Assembly: GCA_016177205.1 (NCBI GenBank)
Contig: JACOVS010000005.1
Span: forward strand, 1 to 6,159
Source of the DNA: Candidatus Aenigmatarchaeota archaeon
Lineage (GTDB): Archaea > Aenigmatarchaeota > Aenigmatarchaeia > JACPZZ01
DNA: 6,159 bases
Direction: 5' to 3'
Part shown: positions 1-5,344 of the stretch, piece after piece
Layout: every line of letters begins with the position of its first letter
Position numbering within the stretch: the stretch's first letter is position 1
The notes under the pieces: model-generated
What the model saw: the letters and a program-made list of their open reading frames with translations, nothing else
The model's database searches: none
Told to the model about the DNA's origin: nothing
Translations under genes and position numbers: made by a program

Positions 1-43
1 GTGTCACTAATAAGTCGCATATAGATTTACAGGATCTGGTTGG

Positions 44-913
44 ATGGTTCACGAACTGTTGCGGGAAATATCGAACGAGGAAGAGATGAAGAAAAACCTC
101 GTGCAGGTCGGCGAGCACCTTTACACAAAACCCGGCCAGGGGTTGAAGGTGGAAGACCACACGCCCAGCGCCACGCGACTGCCGGTCGTTTTTGCAATGG
201 GCGGGTCTGGCAGCCGGTTAGTCCACGTAACAAGGGACAGCTTTTCCAAACACATGATACCGGTAAACTGGCAGCCGCTGAGCAAGTACACATTCGACGC
301 GTGGAGAGGCCTGGGGTTCACGGAATTCCGTTTTCTGACAGACAACACGCACCGCGGCAACTCTATATCCGAATATTACGGAGACGGATCCAAATTCGGG
401 ACGAAAAACACATACTCGATAGAAACGAAAAAGCTTGGCTCGGGCGGGGCGATAAAACTCGCCCTGGACAACGGGATCATCACACAAAGCTTTCTTTGGC
501 ACCAGCCCGATGACATGATAGTCAGGTATAAAAATTTCCCCACAGATTTCGCAAACGTCTTTCTGTCTGCTGTGGAGCAGGGGTTTAAGATAGTCATACT
601 CTGCACACCCGGGACTTTGTACCCGTACGGGGAGGTTATAGACACGGGTGGCAAGGTTACGGAGTTTGTGGAAAAGCCTTTTATAGCGAAAGACTCGAGC
701 GTCGGTATCTGGGGGATGAGCGGGGAGGCTTTCGGCGAGGTGCAAAGCCTGGAAAACGACAAAGAACTGAGAATAGAAAGCACGGTTTTCAAAAAGATGG
801 CGAAGAACGGCGGCATGTGCAAGATCCTCATGCCAAACGACTACTGGATACCGGTTAACGACGACCCCAACCTGAAGAAGTTTGAGGAAATTGTGAAAAA
901 CCACCACATCTAA
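44..913 (+). CDS. Sugar-nucleotide nucleotidyltransferase-like protein (NTP_transferase fold)
   Basis: The 289-residue protein resembles nucleotidyltransferases that make NDP-sugars from a sugar 1-phosphate and an NTP. The nucleotide-binding loop is AMGGSGSRL (residues 51-59), a variant of GxGTRL with Ser for Thr. It is followed by SKHMIPV (68-74), LGSGGAI (131-137), QPDD (154-157, where relatives usually have a metal-binding NGD-type Asp) and EKP (210-212). The C-terminus holds the WIPVNDDP segment (268-275), and there is no left-handed beta-helix tail. About 47 residues precede the core strand, longer than usual. The chosen ATG follows an in-frame stop at 11-13. A second ATG at 86 has GAGG five bases upstream and could be the true start, although that GAGG may simply come from the Glu codons. 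The substrate cannot be told. The next gene begins 14 bases downstream, probably in the same transcript. The fold is fairly sure and the activity inferred. Confidence 0.8.
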   Translation: MVHELLREISNEEEMKKNLVQVGEHLYTKPGQGLKVEDHTPSATRLPVVFAMGGSGSRLVHVTRDSFSKHMIPVNWQPLSKYTFDAWRGLGFTEFRFLTDNTHRGNSISEYYGDGSKFGTKNTYSIETKKLGSGGAIKLALDNGIITQSFLWHQPDDMIVRYKNFPTDFANVFLSAVEQGFKIVILCTPGTLYPYGEVIDTGGKVTEFVEKPFIAKDSSVGIWGMSGEAFGEVQSLENDKELRIESTVFKKMAKNGGMCKILMPNDYWIPVNDDPNLKKFEEIVKNHHI

Positions 914-927
914 ACAGAGGCTATTGT

Positions 928-1893
928 ATGAAAAGACGTTTGGCCGATTTAGCCTTATTTGTCATAGCGATAAGCCTTCTTTCCGGCCTGATACTCCATT
1001 CCAATCCTGCGGCCATAGCCGGCACGCTCTCAAAGGCGGATTTATTATTTGTCCTGCCAGCATTAGCGATTACCACCCTGGTGATAGGGGTCAAGATTGT
1101 GAGATGGAAAATTCTGCTTAAATCCATTGGCATAGGATTGGGGTCGGAACAAATCGCGCAGCCTTATATGGCGTCGCTATTTGTCAGCAACATCACACCC
1201 GGCAGGGTGGGAGAACCTATAAGGAGTTATTACCTGAAAAAAAGCCTGGGGCACCATATTTCCAAGACCCTGCCAACAGTTGTCATGGAGCGCGTGATGG
1301 ACCTGTCGGTAGTTGTGCTGTTTTGTCTTTTCGGGCTTTTCTACCTCTCGTCCATTTCAAACCCGGTTTTGCTGGCTGGGATAGGGGTTATAGTCCTTGG
1401 GCTGGTTGTCGTGACAGGGATTTCCCTGGACAGGAAAATTTTTAACACGGTGCTGAAAGGCTCTTATATAATCCTTAAATTTGTGCCGAGCATCAAGAAG
1501 CTTACGCCAAAATTCGAAAGGATAGCAAACAACTTCCATTCCGGATTCCTGCTAGCCTCAAAGAGCAACGAAATGCCGAAACTCCTGTTGATCACGCTTT
1601 TCGCATGGTTCCTGGAATTTTCCATTATCAAACTTTCTTTCCTTTCCATAGGCGTTAACCTCGGGTACCCTTTAATACTGTCCGTAGCCAGCCTTTCCAC
1701 CATAGTATCTTTACTGACGCTCCTGCCAGGCAACATCGGATCTTTTGAGGCGGCTTCGGCCATCCTTATGACGCAAGCGCTGCCGTCGATGGATCTTGCA
1801 ACGGCCACGTCAGGAATTCTCGTATACAGGTTTTCAAGCCTGATATTCGCCCTGATAATCACTTCGGGAAGCTTCCTGAAATATCAGCGCTGA
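928..1893 (+). CDS. Multi-pass membrane protein, LPG_synthase_TM / UPF0104 family
   Basis: The 321-residue integral membrane protein has roughly seven or eight hydrophobic segments, near residues 6-24, 38-58, 127-143, 147-166, 219-243, 248-268 and 294-314. The family signature is clear: TPGRVGEPIRSYYLKK (90-105), then ERVMDL (121-126), and a late LPGNIGSFEA motif (266-275). The family is related to the membrane domain of MprF, which flips aminoacylated phosphatidylglycerol. Stand-alone archaeal members often sit in glycosylation loci, but their activity is generally unproven. A role in handling or flipping lipid-linked sugar intermediates is therefore inference. The ATG has CAGAGG (915-920) seven bases upstream. 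The gene lies 14 bases after the nucleotidyltransferase stop, so the two are probably co-transcribed. Its 3' end overlaps the convergent glycosyltransferase gene by 10 bases. The family call is confident, the function is not. Confidence 0.85.
   Translation: MKRRLADLALFVIAISLLSGLILHSNPAAIAGTLSKADLLFVLPALAITTLVIGVKIVRWKILLKSIGIGLGSEQIAQPYMASLFVSNITPGRVGEPIRSYYLKKSLGHHISKTLPTVVMERVMDLSVVVLFCLFGLFYLSSISNPVLLAGIGVIVLGLVVVTGISLDRKIFNTVLKGSYIILKFVPSIKKLTPKFERIANNFHSGFLLASKSNEMPKLLLITLFAWFLEFSIIKLSFLSIGVNLGYPLILSVASLSTIVSLLTLLPGNIGSFEAASAILMTQALPSMDLATATSGILVYRFSSLIFALIITSGSFLKYQR
1863..1880. repeat. 18-base near-perfect inverted repeat next to the convergent junction
   Basis: TTCGGGAAGCTTCCTGAA is self-complementary except for one G/T position (1866 against 1877), which could still pair as G-U in the plus-strand RNA. 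It lies one base from the 14-base palindrome, inside the end of the membrane-protein gene and just past the glycosyltransferase stop on the other strand. The function is unknown. Confidence 0.45.
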
Positions 1894-1895
1894 TA
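1882..1895. repeat. Perfect 14-base palindrome spanning both convergent stop codons
   Basis: TATCAGCGCTGATA is identical on both strands. It contains the TGA stop of the plus-strand membrane-protein gene (1891-1893) and the TGA stop of the minus-strand glycosyltransferase gene (1884-1886), so both proteins end Tyr-Gln-Arg. As RNA it could form a five-pair stem with a GCGC loop. A terminator or 3'-end role is possible but unproven. Confidence 0.6.
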
Positions 1896-2993
1896 AATAC
1901 CGATTATCCTTTTTGAGACTTTCTTTTCGTCGAAAAGACTGGAGGCCCTTTTCCTTGCGTTTAGTCCAAGCCTTGTGCGCAACTTTTTGTTGTCCATTAG
2001 CAGCATCATCGCGTTGGCCAGCGCGATTTCGTCGCGCGGCCTCACGACTATGCCGGTCACGCCGTTCTTGTTCACGAAAGGCACGCCGCTGCCCCTGATG
2101 GCCGTGGATATCACCGGTTTCCCTGACGACATGGCTTCCAGCTGGGCCAAACCGAAGGCTTCGGATTTGTACACCGAAGGCAGAACGAACACGTCGCACT
2201 TTTTGTACATGGAAGGGAGCTTTTGATCCGGCACGCTCCCCAGAAACACGACACGGTCTTTCACACCAATGCCTGCGGCCGTTTTACCCAGGGCTGCGCG
2301 CAATTTTCCACTGCCTACGATGTATAAAAGGAATTTTTTGCCGCTGCCCTTAACTATGCCGCAGGCCTTGATAAGGTTTTCCAGGCCTTTGTAAGGTATC
2401 AGGCGTCCGACAAAAAGAAATGTGAAAGCACCGCTTTTTATTTTTCCCGGGCAGTATTTTTTTGTATCAACGCCCAGGGGCACGACAACAACCTTTTTCC
2501 CGGACAACGTCAGGACGACCGAGCCTCTGACGTAATTGCTGCTTGTCGCAATAACCCTGTTGCAAAGAATGTTCATCGCGGGTATGAGGTAGGCGTATCT
2601 CAGGGCGGTGAACAGCCTCATCAAGGGGTTGTAAGCTATTACGTCGGAGTGGTATGTAACTATAAGTTTTGTTTGCGGGCGGAGCAGCTTGTACAAAAAA
2701 ACATTCATTTCAGCCCACGGGTTCGGCATGTGAAGGTGTACCACGTCCGGCTTAAGGTTTTCCAGCGAGCTGAAAAGCCGTTGCGTTATGGGGGCGTTCA
2801 TCATGCTTGCAATCTCCGGCAGCCTAGTTACTTTTATCCCATTTTCCACGCTTTCCGAGTAATTTTTTGTTTCCGAGGCGCAGATCACATGGACATCGTG
2901 CCCGGCCTTCAGCGCAGCCGTCGCGATTGAACGCGTATAAGATTCTATCCCGCCGCTGCCGGAGAAATATTTTGCTACATGGGCTATTCGCAT
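1884..2993 (-). CDS. GT4-family (GT-B fold) glycosyltransferase
   Basis: The 369-residue retaining glycosyltransferase looks complete. The N-terminal acceptor domain starts MRIAHVAKYFSGSGGIE with the glycine-rich loop after strand 1 (residues 11-15) and contains DVVHLHMP (83-90) and TYHSD (113-117). The C-terminal nucleotide-sugar domain contains VPLGVDTKKY (171-180), FVGRLIPYKG (194-203) and the Glu-x7-Glu motif of GT4 enzymes, E278 and E286 in EAFGLAQLE, followed by SSGKPVIST. No signal peptide or membrane span is evident, so it should act at the cytoplasmic membrane face on a lipid-linked acceptor. The ATG directly abuts the preceding TAG stop (TAGATG), and GGAAGGT lies six bases upstream, so this is the fourth gene of a coupled operon. 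Donor and acceptor cannot be assigned, since GT4 covers many specificities. The 3' end overlaps the convergent membrane-protein gene, and both proteins end in Tyr-Gln-Arg. Confidence 0.92.
   Translation of the reverse strand: MRIAHVAKYFSGSGGIESYTRSIATAALKAGHDVHVICASETKNYSESVENGIKVTRLPEIASMMNAPITQRLFSSLENLKPDVVHLHMPNPWAEMNVFLYKLLRPQTKLIVTYHSDVIAYNPLMRLFTALRYAYLIPAMNILCNRVIATSSNYVRGSVVLTLSGKKVVVVPLGVDTKKYCPGKIKSGAFTFLFVGRLIPYKGLENLIKACGIVKGSGKKFLLYIVGSGKLRAALGKTAAGIGVKDRVVFLGSVPDQKLPSMYKKCDVFVLPSVYKSEAFGLAQLEAMSSGKPVISTAIRGSGVPFVNKNGVTGIVVRPRDEIALANAMMLLMDNKKLRTRLGLNARKRASSLFDEKKVSKRIIGIYQR
1910..1927 (+). terminator. Possible T-tract terminator of the plus-strand nucleotidyltransferase/membrane-protein pair
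   Basis: TTTTT (1910-1914) and TTTCTTTT (1920-1927) follow the plus-strand stop by about 17 and 27 bases. Archaeal RNA polymerase often terminates at such T-runs without a hairpin, and two inverted repeats lie just upstream. However, the same bases encode Lys-rich codons of the convergent glycosyltransferase, so the T-richness may have a coding cause. Confidence 0.25.
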
Positions 2994-3473
2994 CTACTTA
3001 CCTTCCAGGCCACCCAGATAATCCGCCACCTTTTTTTCCAGCACGTCGCTTGTATTAGGAACGGTTGAGGCAGAGGCGGCTTTGATCGCGTCGGGCAGGC
3101 GTTCGACGTCGCGCACGCAGACGGCCTTGCCGTCCTTTTCCATGGCCTCTGCCAGGTCCAGCTGGTGGTCGTCCGTATGCTCGTGAAATTTTTTCATGCG
3201 CGGGACAATCACCAGATGTTTTTTGTTCTTTAGCGCGTTGATTATGCTGCCCGCCCCGGCATGGCATATTATGATATCCGCGGACTTGTACAGTTCTTCA
3301 AACTTGTCGGCCCCGACAAAATTGTAAAATTCGCAGTTTGCAGGCTTGTATTTGCTGTTGCCCGTCTGCATTACAACCCTGTCTTTTATCGCGCCCGCCC
3401 CAACAAGATCGTCCACCTTTTTTACCAGCCGGTCAAAGGGGTCCTTGTGAGTTCCGACAGTGACGAAAATCAG
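2994..3473 (-). CDS. Alg13/PssE-like glycosyltransferase subunit with a non-canonical (CTG) start
   Basis: This is the donor-binding (GT28 C-terminal-like) half of an Alg13/Alg14 or PssE/PssD type two-subunit glycosyltransferase. With the CTG start it has 159 residues, the usual family size. The N-terminus IFVTVGTHKDPFDRL matches the canonical first strand and loop. Further in are CHAGAGS (70-76), the nucleotide-sugar loop, and VPR (90-92) followed by HEHTDDHQ (97-104), a hallmark of the family. No ATG, GTG or TTG occurs in this frame between the TAG at 3510-3512 and a GTG at 3414-3416, and starting at that GTG would delete the conserved first strand. CTG (3471-3473) overlaps the Alg14-like TGA stop as CTGA and has GGGGTG seven bases upstream. 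ATT at 3468-3470 is the alternative. A frameshift fusion with Alg14 or a sequence error are other explanations. Family certain; start uncertain. Confidence 0.85.
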   Translation of the reverse strand: MIFVTVGTHKDPFDRLVKKVDDLVGAGAIKDRVVMQTGNSKYKPANCEFYNFVGADKFEELYKSADIIICHAGAGSIINALKNKKHLVIVPRMKKFHEHTDDHQLDLAEAMEKDGKAVCVRDVERLPDAIKAASASTVPNTSDVLEKKVADYLGGLEGK

Positions 3474-3919
3474 AAGACCCCACCCCAGTATTGCGCCTTT
3501 TTTCCATATCTAGAAACCATCGAAGGCCATTGGACAAGGAAAACGTCGGCAAACGGATACAACAAGTCGCCGGACCATGACTTGCTGTTCGCGCGGCAAT
3601 AACTTTCTATGTACACGAGTTTGGCGCCAAGCAGTTTTGATATGATGCTGAATGGTATTGCCGCGCCGGCGCCGGTGGTTATGACCACATCGGGTTTTTC
3701 TTTCAGCGCGATTTTGAGCGAATCCGCGATATTTTTCAGCAGGCCTGCGGGGCTGCGGCCAGTGTCCTCCACAAAATAAACTTTTTCCTTGAGCGACAGG
3801 TCTTCGGTGTCCTTGCGCCTGACAGTTACGAAAAATTTGTCGTGTTTGTCGAAAGCGCCCCTTATCTGCATAAGTTCGGTGAGATGCCCTCCGGCAGACG
3901 AAGGCAGTGCGATCTTCAT
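3470..3919 (-). CDS. Alg14/PssD-like glycosyltransferase subunit
   Basis: This 149-residue protein matches the acceptor-binding, membrane-recruiting half of Alg13/Alg14-type transferases. Visible motifs are SSAGGHLTE near the N-terminus (residues 7-15), PDVVITTGAGAAIPF (76-90), VYIESYCR (102-109) and FLVQWPSM (127-134), with the C-terminus ending YWGGVF as is normal for the family. Unlike eukaryotic Alg14 it has no N-terminal membrane anchor, like many prokaryotic members. In eukaryotes the pair adds the second GlcNAc to dolichol-PP-GlcNAc. Rhizobial PssD/PssE instead transfer glucuronate, so an upstream UDP-glucuronate-forming enzyme makes that an attractive alternative here (inference). The ATG overlaps the dehydrogenase stop as ATGA, implying translational coupling, with GGGGAACGAG just upstream. 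The next gene is the cognate Alg13-like partner. Confidence 0.9.
   Translation of the reverse strand: MKIALPSSAGGHLTELMQIRGAFDKHDKFFVTVRRKDTEDLSLKEKVYFVEDTGRSPAGLLKNIADSLKIALKEKPDVVITTGAGAAIPFSIISKLLGAKLVYIESYCRANSKSWSGDLLYPFADVFLVQWPSMVSRYGKKAQYWGGVF
3497..3503 (-). other. A_AAA_AAG slippery heptamer near the end of the Alg14-like gene
   Basis: On the minus strand, in the Alg14 frame, the codons GGA AAA AAG form the A_AAA_AAG heptamer known from bacterial -1 frameshifting. A -1 slip enters the frame of the Alg13-like gene, which is open from 3509 through the TAG at 2994-2996, and would give an Alg14-Alg13 fusion. About 15 bases downstream, GGGGTC (3476-3481) can pair with GACCCC (3438-3443), a weak potential stem. 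Use of this site is unproven, and the Alg14-like protein already has a normal C-terminus. Confidence 0.3.
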
Positions 3920-5289
3920 CTCGTTCCCCGGCCAACACCCCTGTAAATAAAGAGCTTTCTTGCAGTGCTAGGGTCCATAATGTGTCGCGAATCGACCAGG
4001 CAGTTGTTCCTTAGGATTTTTTTTATCTCCCCGGGCGGTATTCTAGAAAACTCTTTATGGTCGGTGAGTATTACGCAGCAATCCTTGTCTTTCAGGGCCT
4101 CCTGCCATGTGGATTTTACTGACAGGCCGTCGGTTTTCACAGACCCGACGAACGGGTCGTAAGCGCTGACAGACTTGCAGGCCCGTTTCAGTATTTCCAT
4201 GACTTTTAACGCCGGAGATTCCCTGGTGTCGTCCGTTTCACCTTTGAACGCTATGCCGAGCACGCCTATTTCCGCGTCTTTGGGCGCAATACCCTTTTCC
4301 CGCAACGCGGACTCGACAAGCGAAGCAACGTGCTCAGCCATTACGCGGCCGTTGATTGTTCTAACCAGCTCAACAGCCTTTAAGGAGTTTTGTTCTATGC
4401 CCAGCTTTTTAGCCAGCGCGTACATTGCCGCAACATCCTTCGGAAAACAACTGCCACCACTTCCCGGACCCGCGACCATCATTCGTATTCTGTTGTCAAG
4501 GTTTGCGGTGTTCCGCACCTCCATGAAGTCTATTCCAAGTTTTTCGCAGATTTGCGCAATGATCTGGGCGTCCGATATTGCGGAGTCCAGAAGGTAGTTC
4601 CACACGAATTTTGAAAATTCCGACGTTGCGGGATAAGACACTATGGATACGGGCACTTTTAGGGCGTCGAAGACGCCCGCGGTTATTTCCGCGCTTTTTT
4701 TGTGGAATTTTTCTCCGCCCACCACAGTCGCTTCGGTTTTCAAACCCTCCAGCGCTTTTCCCTCCTGGAGACGCTCTGGCGCGTCAGCCAGGCCGAAATC
4801 GCCAAGCTTCATGCCGGACTCCTGTTCGATGACAGGCAACAGCATGTTTTCCGTTGTTCCGGGGTTTACCGTGCTGCGCAAAACCACTAAAGACCCCTTT
4901 TTCAGGGCCGCCCCCACACTTTTCGCGGCTTCCCTGATTTGAGAGTCGTCCAGAAATCCGTCCGGATTGACGGGTGTTCCTACGGTTATGAAAATTATGT
5001 CGCTTTTGGAAACCGCGGCCGCAACGTCTGTTGTCGCAATAAGGTTGCCTTTCGAAACCGCGCGTTTTACCAGTTCGTCAAGCCCAGCTTCATAGATGTA
5101 GGTTTTTCCAGCGTTTGTGGTGTCGACCTTTTTCTGGTCGCGGTTGCACACGAAAACCCTGGCACCCAAGTCCGCGTATAAAGCCGCGAAAGGCAGCCCT
5201 ACATAGCCGCCACCGACCACGCACATTACCAGCCGCCCGTTTTTTACAGCGTCTGGTACGTCTTTTCGTTCAAGGGAAAGCACATCCAT
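3916..5289 (-). CDS. UDP-glucose/GDP-mannose dehydrogenase family enzyme, probably UDP-glucose 6-dehydrogenase
   Basis: The 457-residue NAD-dependent four-electron dehydrogenase converts an NDP-sugar to its uronate, most likely UDP-glucose to UDP-glucuronate. The three family domains are complete. The N-terminal Rossmann domain has GGGYVG (26-31) and TVGTPVNPDG (102-111). The central domain has APERLQEG (170-177) and the FSKFVWN helix with conserved Lys227 and Asn231. The catalytic motif GGSCFPKD contains Cys281. The C-terminal domain has LGIAFKGETDDTRESPA (345-361). The CFPKD form favours UDP-glucose over UDP-ManNAc dehydrogenases, which typically read CIPVDP, but APER with EGKALEGL also occurs in archaeal UDP-aminosugar dehydrogenases, so the substrate is not certain. 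I chose ATG 5289 over an in-frame TTG at 5301. No good Shine-Dalgarno is visible and a TATA-like box lies about 28 bases upstream, suggesting a leaderless transcript. It is the first gene of the operon. Confidence 0.92.
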   Translation of the reverse strand: MDVLSLERKDVPDAVKNGRLVMCVVGGGYVGLPFAALYADLGARVFVCNRDQKKVDTTNAGKTYIYEAGLDELVKRAVSKGNLIATTDVAAAVSKSDIIFITVGTPVNPDGFLDDSQIREAAKSVGAALKKGSLVVLRSTVNPGTTENMLLPVIEQESGMKLGDFGLADAPERLQEGKALEGLKTEATVVGGEKFHKKSAEITAGVFDALKVPVSIVSYPATSEFSKFVWNYLLDSAISDAQIIAQICEKLGIDFMEVRNTANLDNRIRMMVAGPGSGGSCFPKDVAAMYALAKKLGIEQNSLKAVELVRTINGRVMAEHVASLVESALREKGIAPKDAEIGVLGIAFKGETDDTRESPALKVMEILKRACKSVSAYDPFVGSVKTDGLSVKSTWQEALKDKDCCVILTDHKEFSRIPPGEIKKILRNNCLVDSRHIMDPSTARKLFIYRGVGRGTR

Positions 5290-5313
5290 AAAACCAACCA
5301 AACTGGAATTAAG

Positions 5314-5320
5314 TTATAAA
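5314..5320. promoter_or_regulatory. Shared TATA-like box of the divergent dehydrogenase/decarboxylase promoters
   Basis: TTATAAA on the plus strand reads TTTATAA on the minus strand, and its core TTATAA is self-complementary. Its centre is about 28 bases from the decarboxylase ATG (5345) and about 28 from the dehydrogenase ATG (5289). Archaeal TATA boxes are normally centred 25-27 bases before the transcription start, so both messages would begin at or within a base or two of their start codons. No start site was measured, so this is inference from spacing and composition. Confidence 0.5.
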
Positions 5321-5326
5321 TCGTCA

Positions 5327-5336
5327 TTTATATATA
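5327..5336. promoter_or_regulatory. Second TATA-like element in the divergent gap
   Basis: TTTATATATA (minus strand TATATATAAA) is the closest match here to the archaeal consensus TTTAWATA. For the minus-strand operon it would predict a start near 5305 and a 5' leader of about 16 bases. For the plus-strand decarboxylase it sits too close to the ATG (14 bases from the centre) to give a message containing it. It is therefore more likely an operon promoter element or simple AT-richness. Confidence 0.35.
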
Positions 5337-5341
5337 GGTGA
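5337..5341 (+). promoter_or_regulatory. GGTGA ribosome-binding site of the decarboxylase gene
   Basis: GGTGA three bases before ATG 5345 matches the 3' part of the complement of the 16S rRNA tail (GGAGGTGATC), in the register expected for initiation there. If transcription starts at the ATG from the 5314-5320 box, this element would not be in the message, so the SD and leaderless readings compete. Confidence 0.4.
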
Positions 5342-5344
5342 ATC

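Noticed and set aside
18..29. CATATAGATTTA as a promoter for the nucleotidyltransferase
   Set aside because: The match to a TATA box is poor, the spacing to ATG 44 is slightly short, and too little upstream sequence is present to judge.
218..907. A 229-codon open frame on the minus strand
   Set aside because: It lies entirely antisense to the well-supported nucleotidyltransferase, its translation shows no recognisable motif, and no ribosome-binding site stands out. It is a shadow of the real gene.
2994..3416. GTG at 3416 as the start of the Alg13-like gene
   Set aside because: It would remove the conserved IFVTVGTH strand and loop encoded in frame immediately upstream, so the coding region almost certainly extends further.
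3510..3938. A 142-codon open frame on the minus strand overlapping the Alg14-like gene in another frame
   Set aside because: Its translation is Arg-rich and shows no motif, whereas the overlapping frame has clear Alg14 motifs and a coupled start.
4175..4597. A 140-codon open frame on the plus strand inside the dehydrogenase gene
   Set aside because: It is antisense to the catalytic and C-terminal domains of the dehydrogenase and has no recognisable motif.
5290..5301. In-frame TTG at 5301 as the dehydrogenase start
   Set aside because: It adds only four residues, is a weaker codon, has no clear Shine-Dalgarno, and fits the TATA spacing worse than ATG 5289.
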